DNA of 64,000 nt, taken from positions 620,001 through 684,000 of the forward strand of contig NZ_FXBL01000004.1 in NCBI RefSeq assembly GCF_900177325.1, given 5' to 3'. The notes under the pieces are model-generated. The model had not been told where the DNA came from. It saw only the letters and a program-made list of their open reading frames with translations, and ran no database searches. Positions 34,842-43,572 of the stretch are shown here, one piece after another. This DNA comes from Mesorhizobium australicum (GTDB lineage Bacteria > Pseudomonadota > Alphaproteobacteria > Rhizobiales > Rhizobiaceae). The translations under genes and the position numbers were made by a program. The first letter of the stretch is position 1. Every line of letters starts with the position of its first letter.

Positions 34842-35861
34842 TCAGCGCACCCCGTAGGCGGCCGCGTGCGCCTCCAGTTCCTTCAGGAACACTGTCTTCG
34901 CCGCGTCCGGTATCCAGGCGGCGGAGAAGGCGTTGCGCATGAACTGGAGCAGTTCCGACGCGCTGAACCCGTATTTCGTCAGCTCCTGCATCATGTGGCA
35001 CATATATCCGCTGGAAAACTCCGCCGGATCGTCCGTGTTCACCGTCACCTTGACGCCCCGCTCGTAGAGCGCGCGCAGGCGCCCGATGCGGCGCGGACGT
35101 GAATCGAGGGGTGTCCAGGTCGGGCATATCGTCAGCGGGATGTTCCGCTCGACCAGGGCCTCCACGAGCTTGTCGTCCTCGATGGAGTTGACGCCGTGGT
35201 CGATGCGCTCGACGCCCAGGACATGGATGCACTGATAGATGTGCTGCGCCGAATTCTCCATATCGCAGTCGCAATGGGCGGTCAGCCGGTAGCCCTGCCT
35301 GCGCGCCTCATCGTAGGCGCGCTTGAACTTGATCGGCGGGTTGCCTTTCTCGTTCGAGCACAGCCCCATGCCGGCGATCATGTCTCGATAGGGCGCGACG
35401 GCTTCGAGCATCTTCAGCGCGCTCTCCTCGGAGAATTCCCTGTTGATGCACATCAGCAGCACCGAGGACACGCCGAACTTTTCCTGGCCGTCCTTGCTCG
35501 CCTGGTCGAGGGCCTGCATCAGATCGTCGACGCTGATGCCATTGTCGAAATACTGTTGCGGCGCAAATGTGAGTTCGACGTGGCGGATGTTCTCCTCGCG
35601 GGCCCGCTCGAGAAAATCCATCGTCGATTCGTAGATGTCCTGCCGGGTGCGCAGCACCTCGAAGCAGGTCATGTGATAGCGGAAGAAGTCCTCCGGCGAC
35701 TTGTATTGCTGGGCTTCGATGAAGTCGGCTTCCGTCTTGTAGGGAATGTCGACGCCGTTGCGCGCGGCAAGGCGCATCACCGTCTGGGGCGACATCGTGC
35801 CCGATATGTGCAGGTGCAGCTCGGCCTTCGGCATCGTGCGGATGAATTCGGCAATGTCCAT
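34842..35861 (-). CDS. adenosine/adenine deaminase-family amidohydrolase
   Basis: 339-residue TIM-barrel metal hydrolase. Zn residues are visible as HLH at 16-18 (KAELHLHISG; usual form HLHLEG), TAHCD, DHGVNSIEDD and the Asp pair in NTDDPAEF. It removes ammonia from adenine, adenosine or related heterocycles. The HISG change and its place in a CoA-linked operon suggest another N-heterocycle. Fifty-nine bases from the DapA-type gene; last gene of the ten-gene operon. Confidence 0.9.
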   Translation of the reverse strand: MDIAEFIRTMPKAELHLHISGTMSPQTVMRLAARNGVDIPYKTEADFIEAQQYKSPEDFFRYHMTCFEVLRTRQDIYESTMDFLERAREENIRHVELTFAPQQYFDNGISVDDLMQALDQASKDGQEKFGVSSVLLMCINREFSEESALKMLEAVAPYRDMIAGMGLCSNEKGNPPIKFKRAYDEARRQGYRLTAHCDCDMENSAQHIYQCIHVLGVERIDHGVNSIEDDKLVEALVERNIPLTICPTWTPLDSRPRRIGRLRALYERGVKVTVNTDDPAEFSSGYMCHMMQELTKYGFSASELLQFMRNAFSAAWIPDAAKTVFLKELEAHAAAYGVR

Positions 35862-35920
35862 TTTCTTTCCTCTTCGATGTCAGGCCCGGCGTCGCGACCG
35901 GCCGGCACGTCCCAGATCCA

Positions 35921-36850
35921 TCAGCCGAGCTCCTTCAGGCGCGCGTCCTGCCGCTTCAGCAGAAGTTCGATGTCGGCGATGTCGAGCGGCGACAGTTTCG
36001 GCCCGGGAGCACGAAGGGCGGCAGACCTGATCGCGCCGCGCGCCGCAAGAACATATTTCCTCACCGCGAGGCCGATGCCCTGCTGCTGCTCATAGCGGGC
36101 GAATGGCAGATAGGCGTCGAAGAGATCGTGAGCGCGTGCCGTGTCGCCGGCCGCATGGGCATTCCACACGCCCACCATCATCTCGGGGAAGGCGAAGCCG
36201 GTCATGGCGCCGTCGGCGCCGCGCGAAAACTCCTCCGGCAGGAACAGCCCGCCATTGCCGGTCAGGATCGAGATGCGGCGCTTGCCGCCGTCCGAAGCCT
36301 TGCGCAGCGCCGTGATCTTCGACAGGCCGGGCCAGTCCTCATGCTTGAGCATCACGCAGCTCGGCAGGTTGTCGATGACGCGCTGGATGACCTGCGGCGC
36401 CAGCTGAACGCCGGTCGTCAGCGGATAGTCCTGCAGGACGAAGGGGACATCGGGGCCGAGCGCTTGCGCCACGCCTTCGAAATAGGCGTAGCACTGGTCG
36501 TCGGTTCGCAGGCTGGACACCGGCGCGACCATCACGCCGGCGGCACCATCCGCCATCACGTCTTGCGCAAGCTCGCGCATTGGCGCCAGCCCCGGCGCCG
36601 AGACACCGACCACGACCGGAACCCGCCCGGCCACGCGCGCGACAACGCGCCTGACGAACAGGCGCGCCTCCTCGGCCGTCAGCTTGGGGGCCTCTCCCAT
36701 GATGCCGAGCACGGTGAGCCCGGCGGCCCCCCGTTCCAGATAGAAGTCGGTCATCCGGTCGGCGCTCTCCAGATCGAGCGCGCCGTCGTCCCCGAACGGC
36801 GTGACGGCGATGATGAAGACGCCTTTTGCAGTTTCGTCGAGCAATGCCAT
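35921..36850 (-). CDS. DapA/dihydrodipicolinate synthase-family lyase
   Basis: 309-residue TIM-barrel aldolase. Schiff-base Lys169 (CVMLKHEDW) and Tyr142 (VLQDYP) are present; the GTTGE loop reads GIMGEAPKL. This family covers dihydrodipicolinate synthase, N-acetylneuraminate lyase, KDG aldolase and hydratase-aldolases of aromatic degradation. Because it lies in a catabolic operon, a pyruvate-lyase is likelier than lysine biosynthesis. Confidence 0.9.
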   Translation of the reverse strand: MALLDETAKGVFIIAVTPFGDDGALDLESADRMTDFYLERGAAGLTVLGIMGEAPKLTAEEARLFVRRVVARVAGRVPVVVGVSAPGLAPMRELAQDVMADGAAGVMVAPVSSLRTDDQCYAYFEGVAQALGPDVPFVLQDYPLTTGVQLAPQVIQRVIDNLPSCVMLKHEDWPGLSKITALRKASDGGKRRISILTGNGGLFLPEEFSRGADGAMTGFAFPEMMVGVWNAHAAGDTARAHDLFDAYLPFARYEQQQGIGLAVRKYVLAARGAIRSAALRAPGPKLSPLDIADIELLLKRQDARLKELG

Positions 36851-36880
36851 TGTCTGCTTCCGATTGATTGTTCAGGTGGC

Positions 36881-36955
36881 TCAGCCGGCCATCGCGTGGA
36901 CATCGCGGTCCATGCGCCATTCGCCGCTGATCACGCCTTCCATATCGAATTTCAT
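36881..36955 (-). CDS. possible 24-residue coupled peptide
   Basis: Starts MKFDMEGVISGEW and ends HAMAG; its ATG overlaps the ferredoxin stop (ATGA) and 30 bases separate it from the DapA-type gene. No family recognised. It may be a real small peptide, a relay for DapA translation, or a remnant of a longer gene. Confidence 0.35.
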   Translation of the reverse strand: MKFDMEGVISGEWRMDRDVHAMAG

Positions 36956-37293
36956 GTGGTTTTTCCCGTCGCAGATGCGCGGCCGGCCACCGCCTCGTGA
37001 TCGAGCGTCGTCCTGAATTTCTCGGAAGCTCCGCCCGGGGAGCCCCAGCCGGTCACCTCCGGTGAGAAGAATTCCGCATTGATCGCGAGGAACGGCTGTT
37101 CCGCCGCCGGCAGTTCGTCGTCGGAATAGATCGCGTCGACGGGACAGACCGAGAGGCAGAGCCCGCAATTGATGCATTCGTCGGGATGGATGTACATCAT
37201 CCGCCCGCCCTCGTAGATGCACTCGACCGGGCACGCCACCTGGCATGCCGCATCCTTGACGTCGATGCAGGCCGAGCCGATGACATAGGTCAT
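36952..37293 (-). CDS. FdxA-type ferredoxin
   Basis: 113-residue ferredoxin close to FdxA in layout: Cys at 9, 17, 21, 25, 40, 43, 46 and 50. The CxxC of [4Fe-4S] ligands at 9/12 reads Cys-x-x-Val, so a [3Fe-4S] plus [4Fe-4S] pair is expected. A C-terminal tail of about 55 residues without Cys is longer than usual. The ATG shares a base with the hydratase stop. Probable electron carrier for the FAD oxidoreductase in the operon. Confidence 0.92.
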   Translation of the reverse strand: MTYVIGSACIDVKDAACQVACPVECIYEGGRMMYIHPDECINCGLCLSVCPVDAIYSDDELPAAEQPFLAINAEFFSPEVTGWGSPGGASEKFRTTLDHEAVAGRASATGKTT

Positions 37294-38069
37294 CAGCGGC
37301 CCTTCCAGTTCGGGGCGCGCTTCTCGCGGAATGCCTGCACGCCCTCGTTCTGGTCCTCGGATTTCAGCGCGGCGACCAGCGCCGGCAGGCGCAGCATCTG
37401 GGCTTCCCTTGGCGTCTTCGTCTCGCCGGCCCGAACCATCTGCTTGATCGCGCGCACCGAGAGGGGAGCGCAGGCGAGAATGTCGGCTACCCATCGATCG
37501 ACGCAGGCGTCGAGGTCGGCCGGTTCGACGACCTCGTTCACCAGCCCGTAGTTCGCTGCCTCGGCGGCATCGATGCGCCTGCCGGAAAGCAGCATTCCCA
37601 TGGCCAGCGCGTGCGGAATCCGACGAGGCAGGTGGACGATGCCGCCGGAGAGTGCGAGCCGACCGACCCTTGACTCGGGCAGCCCGAACTTCGCGTTGGA
37701 GGACGCGACGACGATGTCGCAGCCCAGCACCATCTCCATGCCGCCGCCAAGCGCATAGCCGTTGACCCGGGCGATGACCGGCACGTCCAGCGTGTCGCGC
37801 AGCGAGATGCCGCCGAAGCCCGAGGCGGGCAATCCCGCCCAGTAATCGAGCCCGGACGGCTCGGCCTCGCCCTGCATGTCCGCGCCGGCGGAGAAGGCGC
37901 GGTCGCCGGCGCCGGTCAGGACCGCGACGCGTATGTCGGGATCGGCCTCGATCGCGTCCCAGATCCGCACCATCTCGTTCTGCGTCGCCTGGTCGATCGC
38001 GTTCATCCGCTCGGGGCGGTCGATAGTGATCCGAGCGACATGGTTTTCGACAACAAACGTGACGCTCAT
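37293..38069 (-). CDS. enoyl-CoA hydratase
   Basis: 258-residue crotonase-fold hydratase with both catalytic Glu residues, Glu112 (GGMEM) and Glu132 (GLPES). AFSAGADM (59-66) is the oxyanion loop. Start 38069 overlaps the CoA-transferase stop (ATGA); stop overlaps the ferredoxin start. It probably hydrates the enoyl-CoA made after CoA transfer. Confidence 0.93.
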   Translation of the reverse strand: MSVTFVVENHVARITIDRPERMNAIDQATQNEMVRIWDAIEADPDIRVAVLTGAGDRAFSAGADMQGEAEPSGLDYWAGLPASGFGGISLRDTLDVPVIARVNGYALGGGMEMVLGCDIVVASSNAKFGLPESRVGRLALSGGIVHLPRRIPHALAMGMLLSGRRIDAAEAANYGLVNEVVEPADLDACVDRWVADILACAPLSVRAIKQMVRAGETKTPREAQMLRLPALVAALKSEDQNEGVQAFREKRAPNWKGR

Positions 38070-39253
38070 GCCAGCACTCCCGAAGCCTGCAGGTCGCAGA
38101 TGCGCTGGTCGGAATATCCGGCTTCCGTCAGGATTGTCTTGCCGTTCTCGCCCAGCTTCGGCGGCCTGTGGCGCAGCCGGAACGCGTCGGGGGCCAGCAT
38201 CAGGGGCGAGCCGATCACCGGCCTTGCGGGATCGTCGTCGAGATAGATCAGCGATCCGTTGATTTTCGTCTGCTCGTGCTCGAGCGCCTGCTTGAGGGTC
38301 AGGACGGGCGAGCACAGAAGGTCGCGCTCCTCCAGCCGGTCGAGCCAGTGGCGCGTCGAATTGGTGCGGAAGCGTTCCGCGAACAGCTTCTGCAGCTCCG
38401 ACTTGCGGACCCTCTGCTCGGCGAGCGTCGCATAGCGGGGATCTGCCGAAAGGTCCGGCAGGCCGAGCGCGATGCAGATGTCCTGGAGCGGGTTCAGCTT
38501 GAAGGCGCCGACGATCACGACAGCCCCGTCCGTAGTCTCGAACACGCCTGTGAGAGGCATGGCGCCCCAGTTCACCTCGCTCTGCCGCTGCAGGCCCGAT
38601 GCCACCTCCTGCATCTGCATGGCGAGCATCGATTCGAACAGCGACACCGCGACCTGCTGGCCGCTGCCCGTCCGCTCGCGATGCAGCAGCGCAAGCAGGA
38701 TGGCCTGCGCAAGGTGCATGCCGGCGGTATAGTCGCACAGCGTGGTCGGATAGATCGTCAGGGGAACGTCTTCGTTCGATTTGCGCGCCATGACCCCGGA
38801 CATGGCCTGAGCGACCACGTCCTGGCCGCCCTTTCCCGACAGCGGGCCCGCCAGGCCGAATCCCGTGCCGGTGGCGCAGATGATCCGCGGGTTCAATTGC
38901 GACAGGGTTTCGTAGCCGAAGCCCATCCGCGCCATCACGCCCGCACGAAAATTGTCGACGACCACGTCGGCGGTCTTCACCAGGTCATAGATGACCTGCT
39001 TGCCCTCCGGCTTGCGAAGGTCGAGGGCGATGGAGCGCTTGTTGCGGTTGAGGCTGGCGTAGACCGGATTGTCGAGCCCTTCCGGATCGTTGTCGAGGAC
39101 GGATCGCGAAAGGTCGCCGCTGCCTGGCCGCTCGACCTTGATGATGTCCGCGCCATAGTCGCCCAGGACCTGCGTGGCGCATGGCCCAAGCATGACCTGG
39201 GTGAAGTCGATGACACGGATCCCGGAAAGGGGCTGGACTGTGGTGTTCTGCAT
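38066..39253 (-). CDS. family III (CaiB/BaiF) acyl-CoA transferase
   Basis: 395-residue CoA-transferase: IRVIDFTQVMLGPCATQVLGDYGADIIKVE at the start, ALDLRKPEGKQVIYD, VVDNFRAGVMARMG. Catalytic Asp174 lies in LCDYTAG, aligned with Asp169 of formyl-CoA transferase. It activates the operon's acid substrate using another CoA ester. Fifteen bases follow the FAD oxidoreductase gene. Confidence 0.94.
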   Translation of the reverse strand: MQNTTVQPLSGIRVIDFTQVMLGPCATQVLGDYGADIIKVERPGSGDLSRSVLDNDPEGLDNPVYASLNRNKRSIALDLRKPEGKQVIYDLVKTADVVVDNFRAGVMARMGFGYETLSQLNPRIICATGTGFGLAGPLSGKGGQDVVAQAMSGVMARKSNEDVPLTIYPTTLCDYTAGMHLAQAILLALLHRERTGSGQQVAVSLFESMLAMQMQEVASGLQRQSEVNWGAMPLTGVFETTDGAVVIVGAFKLNPLQDICIALGLPDLSADPRYATLAEQRVRKSELQKLFAERFRTNSTRHWLDRLEERDLLCSPVLTLKQALEHEQTKINGSLIYLDDDPARPVIGSPLMLAPDAFRLRHRPPKLGENGKTILTEAGYSDQRICDLQASGVLA

Positions 39254-39268
39254 TGATGTCTTCTGCCG

Positions 39269-40618
39269 TCAGCTCGCCATGAGAAGCGCGTTCTCCGCCG
39301 GCTGGTCGCCCGGATCCGCGCCTTGTGCCCGCAACCGCTCGCGCAATTTGGCGATGTTGACGGATTCGACGGGAACATTGGCCTCCAGCGCCAGCGCCGC
39401 CGCGACGCCTGTCGCCTCGCCCATCGCCATGCAAGGAGGAATCTCGCGTGAGATGCGCTGCGCGGCTGGCTCGGCGGAATAGTGCCGGCCCGCGATCAGG
39501 AGATTGGCCACCTCGCGCGGCAGGAAGGATCGGTAGGGGTAATAGTAGTCGCGGCCCCGCGCCACCGTGTCCTCGAAGTAGCGCCGCTGCACGACGTCCT
39601 CCTTGGTCATGACGTAGCGGCCGCGCAGCATGCGCGTCTGGCGGATGCCGACCTGCGGCGCAACGTCGACGACCACGGCCTTCTCGAACCCGGGCACCTT
39701 TTCGCGCGCATAGGCGACAAGCGCCTCGATCCGCGCCCGCCCGGCATATTCGGCCTTGGTCAGATCCTCTACCTCCAGCCCGTTCAGGTTGGGCATATGC
39801 GGGCAGTTGCACCAGACGATTCCCGGCAGCGGCGTCTTCAGCCACCACTTCTCCCAGCAGCCCCCGATCAGCCGCTTCGCCTCCCGGTCTATGGCGGCGA
39901 AGGCTTCGGGTTGCTCGTATTCGAACCGCTCCGCCGCGGCGGTATCGACGTTTCCGAGCCGGAAGACCGTGGTGATGATGTATTTGCCCTGCTCGTTCGC
40001 CGCACCGGCCGCGGCAGCGACGTCGAGATCGCCCGTCGTGTCGATCACCACCGAACCCATGATTGCCTGGCGGCCGCTCTTGGTCTCGCAGATCACGCCC
40101 TTGATCGCGCCGTCCTCGACGATCGCACTGGAGAACCAGCTGTGCAGGCGCAGGTGGACGCCGGATTCGGCAACCATCGCATTTGCCGCCCGCTTGTAGC
40201 CGTCGGGATCGAAGGCGGCCGCATAGCAGATGGCCTGCGGCTTCTCGCGCGACTGGAAGTCGAACACGCCCCAGCGGGCCCATTTCCGATAGAGCTGCTC
40301 GCTCGACCGCCGCTCGGCCTCGGGCGGAACCACGCACAGGCCCATATGCTCCATGCGTTCGATCATTTCCGTGCACAGGCCGCGCACGCTGATCTCGGAG
40401 CCGTTGCACATGTCGTCCAGCACGATCACCATTCCGCCGGAGGCCAGCCCGCCGAGATAGGGATAGCGCTCGAGCAGGACGGTCGAGAGACCGTTGCGCG
40501 CGCCGGCCACCGCCGCCGATATGCCCGCCGGACCGCCGCCGACGACGACCAGATCGGCCCTCTTCACCACCGGCACCTGGCCGGCCTCCGTCCTCACCCA
40601 GTCCTCGGACTTTGACAC
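39269..40618 (-). CDS. FAD-dependent oxidoreductase
   Basis: 449-residue flavoprotein of the FAD_oxidored (PF12831-like) type. N-terminal dinucleotide motif ADLVVVGGGPAGISAAVAGAR, followed by LGGLASGGMV, then a long insertion with several Cys (VWCNCPH). The start is GTG at 40618, after AAGGGAGACG; an upstream ATG extends into the permease gene. Related proteins reduce or dehydrogenate ring or fumarate-like substrates; ferredoxin in the operon may be its partner. Confidence 0.85.
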   Translation of the reverse strand: MSKSEDWVRTEAGQVPVVKRADLVVVGGGPAGISAAVAGARNGLSTVLLERYPYLGGLASGGMVIVLDDMCNGSEISVRGLCTEMIERMEHMGLCVVPPEAERRSSEQLYRKWARWGVFDFQSREKPQAICYAAAFDPDGYKRAANAMVAESGVHLRLHSWFSSAIVEDGAIKGVICETKSGRQAIMGSVVIDTTGDLDVAAAAGAANEQGKYIITTVFRLGNVDTAAAERFEYEQPEAFAAIDREAKRLIGGCWEKWWLKTPLPGIVWCNCPHMPNLNGLEVEDLTKAEYAGRARIEALVAYAREKVPGFEKAVVVDVAPQVGIRQTRMLRGRYVMTKEDVVQRRYFEDTVARGRDYYYPYRSFLPREVANLLIAGRHYSAEPAAQRISREIPPCMAMGEATGVAAALALEANVPVESVNIAKLRERLRAQGADPGDQPAENALLMAS

Positions 40619-40652
40619 TGGCGCGTCTCCCTTGAATGCTTGTGATTTGATG

Positions 40653-41504
40653 TCAGTTGGAGTTGGAAACGTTCCATTTGAGGAAACGCCGCTCCGCCCA
40701 TGCGATGAGGCTGAAGAAGGCGACCGAGAAGGCTGAGCCGACGGCGATCGTCGCGTAGAGCAGCGGCGAATCGAAAGCATAGGTCGCCTGGATGATCAGA
40801 GCACCGATGCCCCTCGTGGCGCCGATCCACTCGCCCACGATCGCGCCCACCACCGAAGCGGCGGCGGCGATCTTCAAGGCCGAGAACAGGAACGGCAGGG
40901 CGTTCATGAGGCGGACCTTGAAGTAGATCTCGCGCGGCGATGCCGACAGCACATGCATCAGCTCCATCTGCTGCGAGCTCACCGACCGCAGGCCGCGCGT
41001 CATGTTGACCAGGGTCGGGAAAAAGCAGATCAGCGCCGCGATGATGATCTTGGGCGCCATGCCGTTGCCCAGCAGGAGCACGAGGACGGGAGCCTTCGCG
41101 ACGATCGGCACGGCATTGATCATGACGACGATCGGGAAGAACGCTTCCTCCACCGTGGGCCGGTAGACGAAGGCGGTGGCGATCAGGATCGCCGCGGCGC
41201 TGCCGAGCAGGAATCCGCCGATCGCCTCCATCGCCGTCGGCACCAGATTGCTCATGAGCAGGCCGAACTTGGATTGCAGGACCTGCGCTATCGCGCTCGG
41301 CGCCGGCGCCACGTAGGACTTGATGTCGAAGGTCGGCACCGCGATTTCCCAGAGCGCGATCAGCAGGACGAGGGCGATGGTAGGGAGGATGCGCCGCCGC
41401 CAGCGCAGCCGGCGCTGGTGCGCGAGGTGCTCGGCAAGCTGCGAGTCCTCCACCGGTTGGGCCGGAATGCTGGCGTCGTTGTGGCCTGCGACGATGTTGG
41501 CCAT
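40653..41504 (-). CDS. ABC transporter permease (NitT/TauT type)
   Basis: 283-residue inner-membrane permease with about six helices and the BPD_transp loop (EIYFKVRLMNALPFLFSALKIAAAASVVGAIVGEW region), which meets the ATPase. The start at 41504 lies one base from the ATPase stop; a longer frame upstream would overlap that gene. Works with the next two genes to import the operon's substrate. Confidence 0.92.
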   Translation of the reverse strand: MANIVAGHNDASIPAQPVEDSQLAEHLAHQRRLRWRRRILPTIALVLLIALWEIAVPTFDIKSYVAPAPSAIAQVLQSKFGLLMSNLVPTAMEAIGGFLLGSAAAILIATAFVYRPTVEEAFFPIVVMINAVPIVAKAPVLVLLLGNGMAPKIIIAALICFFPTLVNMTRGLRSVSSQQMELMHVLSASPREIYFKVRLMNALPFLFSALKIAAAASVVGAIVGEWIGATRGIGALIIQATYAFDSPLLYATIAVGSAFSVAFFSLIAWAERRFLKWNVSNSN

Positions 41505-41505
41505 G

Positions 41506-42309
41506 CTAGCAGGTCTCCAGAATGTTGCGCAGCCGGGCGATGGTGTCCGTGAAGGTCGGAGTATCCCGCATCGCCAGCTTGCGCGGCATGGGAAGCTCGA
41601 CCGCCACCTTCTCGCGCACGCGTCCAGGGCGGGCGGCAAGCAACAGGACGTCCTGGCCGAGGAAGGCGGCCTCGTAGAGCGAATGCGTCACGAACAGGAT
41701 CGTCGTGCCCGTGCGCTCCCAGATTCTCAGCAGCTCCTCGTTCAGGCGGTCGCGAGTGATCTCGTCAAGCGCGCCGAACGGCTCGTCCATCAACAGCAGG
41801 CGCGGTTCCGAGATCAGCGCGCGCGCGATCGAGACGCGCTGGCGCATGCCGCCCGAAAGTTCGTGCGGCAGCGCGTTTTCCCATCCCTCCAGGCCGACCA
41901 GCCTGAGAAGCTCTCGCGGATCGCCGGCACGGTTCTTCGGAATGCCTCCACCCACTTCGAGGGGAAGCATGACGTTGTCGAGCACGCTGCGCCATGGCAG
42001 CAGCGCCGCGTCCTGGAAGACGAACCCGATATCCCTGTTCAGCCGTGCTTCGGAAGCCGATTTGTCGAAGACGCTCGCCGTTCCCGACGTCGGCTTGATG
42101 ATATCGGCCACAACGCGAAGCAAGGTGGACTTGCCGCAGCCGGAGGGGCCGAGAAGGGTGACGAAGCCACCCTTCCGGACCGTCAGGTTGATATCCTGGA
42201 GCGCCGTCACCGTTCCGCGGTCGGTGACGAACTGGACACCCACGCCGTTGAGCTGGACTGCCACGGTTCCAGCCTGGGTGAGGGTGTCGCCAAGCATCGC
42301 GATTCCCAT
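41506..42309 (-). CDS. ABC transporter ATP-binding protein (NitT/TauT type)
   Basis: 267-residue ATPase with Walker A LGPSGCGKST, signature motif LSGGMRQRV, Walker B LLLMDEP and H-loop VTHSL. Closest types are the taurine/nitrate/sulfonate importers (SsuB/TauB). Start 42309 follows GAGGGGCGCGAG; a second ATG four codons later is possible. Confidence 0.93.
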   Translation of the reverse strand: MGIAMLGDTLTQAGTVAVQLNGVGVQFVTDRGTVTALQDINLTVRKGGFVTLLGPSGCGKSTLLRVVADIIKPTSGTASVFDKSASEARLNRDIGFVFQDAALLPWRSVLDNVMLPLEVGGGIPKNRAGDPRELLRLVGLEGWENALPHELSGGMRQRVSIARALISEPRLLLMDEPFGALDEITRDRLNEELLRIWERTGTTILFVTHSLYEAAFLGQDVLLLAARPGRVREKVAVELPMPRKLAMRDTPTFTDTIARLRNILETC

Positions 42310-42319
42310 CTCGCGCCCC

Positions 42320-43366
42320 TCAGCCGAGCTTGGGGCGGACGGCCTCGGTCGCCTTCAGGATGGCGTCGGTCGAGATCATCTCGACGGTGGGTGCGGCGCC
42401 GGTGAACTGCTTGAGGTCGGCCTGCTGCTTGATCTGCTCCTGCCAGATGATCGGATCCATCGTGCCCCAGCCGAGTTCCTTCGTCCGTTCGTTGAAGACG
42501 TAGCTGAGCTGGACCTTCGCGGTCTCTATCTCGTTCGCAAGATCGAACCCCATGTCCGGATACTGCGCGATCATCAGTTCGACCGACTTCTCCGGGTTTT
42601 CATATGCATAACCCCAGCCGCGGGCCGATGCTCTCAGGAATGCCGCGAGCATTTCGGCCTTGGTTTCGAGTGTCTCGGTCGTCGCATAATAGGGAAGCGC
42701 GTAGAGCCGCACGCCGTTTTCCCACAAGCCCATGGTGATGTAGTCGGGGCCGAGCGCCTTGAGACTGCGGATGCTCGTCGCCCAGCCGGAGATCGCATCG
42801 ACCTGACCCGAGATGAGCGGCACGAAATCGAAGCCGATCGGCACGACCTCGATGTCGTCTTCGGGGATGCCGTTGGCCCGCAGGATGCTGTTGAGCAGAA
42901 CCTGCCCGCCGGCGATCTGGATGCCGATGCGCTTGCCGACCATGTCTGCCGGGGTGCGCACCGGATTGCTCGGCAAGGAAAAATAGCTGTAGGGATGCTT
43001 CTGCCCGCAGACCGCGAAGCAGGAGATCGGGATGTTCTGCGAGCGGGCGAGCATGATGGAGGGGCTCGACGACGTCTGTCCCACCAGCGCCTGTCCGGAT
43101 GCCACCATGGCCACCCCGTCGATGTTGGGACCGCCGGGCGTGATGACGAGATCCAGCTTCTCTTCCTCGAAGTAGCCGAGGTGCTTGGCGACGATTTCGC
43201 CGAGCTGGTTTCCGCCGATCAGCCAGCTGGTCTGGAAGTTGACGGTCTGCGTGCCGCTCTGCGCGGCCGCTGATCTGGAGAAGGCATAGGGCATGGCCAG
43301 TGCCCCACCCATGACTGCACCGGATTTCAATAGGTAGCGGCGGCTGACGCCGTTGATTATGCTCAT
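42320..43366 (-). CDS. ABC transporter substrate-binding protein (NMT1/SsuA type), Tat-exported
   Basis: 348-residue periplasmic receptor. Twin-arginine signal with SRRYLLKSG followed by a hydrophobic stretch to about 35. The mature part has NFQTSWLIGGNQLG, ITPGGPNIDGVAMVASGQALVG and the hinge of NMT1/THI5-like proteins. Tat export suggests pre-folding or a cofactor. First gene of the ten-gene operon, divergent from the LysR gene at 43573. Confidence 0.9.
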   Translation of the reverse strand: MSIINGVSRRYLLKSGAVMGGALAMPYAFSRSAAAQSGTQTVNFQTSWLIGGNQLGEIVAKHLGYFEEEKLDLVITPGGPNIDGVAMVASGQALVGQTSSSPSIMLARSQNIPISCFAVCGQKHPYSYFSLPSNPVRTPADMVGKRIGIQIAGGQVLLNSILRANGIPEDDIEVVPIGFDFVPLISGQVDAISGWATSIRSLKALGPDYITMGLWENGVRLYALPYYATTETLETKAEMLAAFLRASARGWGYAYENPEKSVELMIAQYPDMGFDLANEIETAKVQLSYVFNERTKELGWGTMDPIIWQEQIKQQADLKQFTGAAPTVEMISTDAILKATEAVRPKLG

Positions 43367-43572
43367 CTTTTTTCCCCTCAGATTTATATCTGATTATGAT
43401 TGGCTTGCCTGCATAGTGCAGTGCACAAGACAGACTTGTCGGAAAAACGCGAAAAGAAAAGAACAGAATCTCGCCATGGGTGATGCCGAAACGGCATCGA
43501 TTGCAGGCGAGAAGTCGCATCGGTTAGGATGGGTTTGCGAAGGGACGCCTCTGGCCCTTCGAGCCGAAGGAA
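43367..43572. promoter_or_regulatory. divergent promoter region
   Basis: 206 bases between the ABC receptor gene and LysR, more AT-rich than the genes (e.g. TTTATATCTGATTATGATTG near 43383). Repeats of TGCA (43411-43425) could be a regulator site but no convincing dyad was found. No coding sequence. Confidence 0.45.

Noticed and set aside
34808..34844. TGACGG/CCGTCA arms at the convergent junction considered a terminator
   Set aside because: Only six pairs around a 25-base loop, mostly the two stop codons themselves; not convincing.
38066..39253. CoA-transferase thought to have Glu instead of Asp in VSLFES
   Set aside because: Aligning to formyl-CoA transferase places the catalytic Asp169 at LCDYTAG (Asp174), and that Asp is present; the ES stretch is not the active site.
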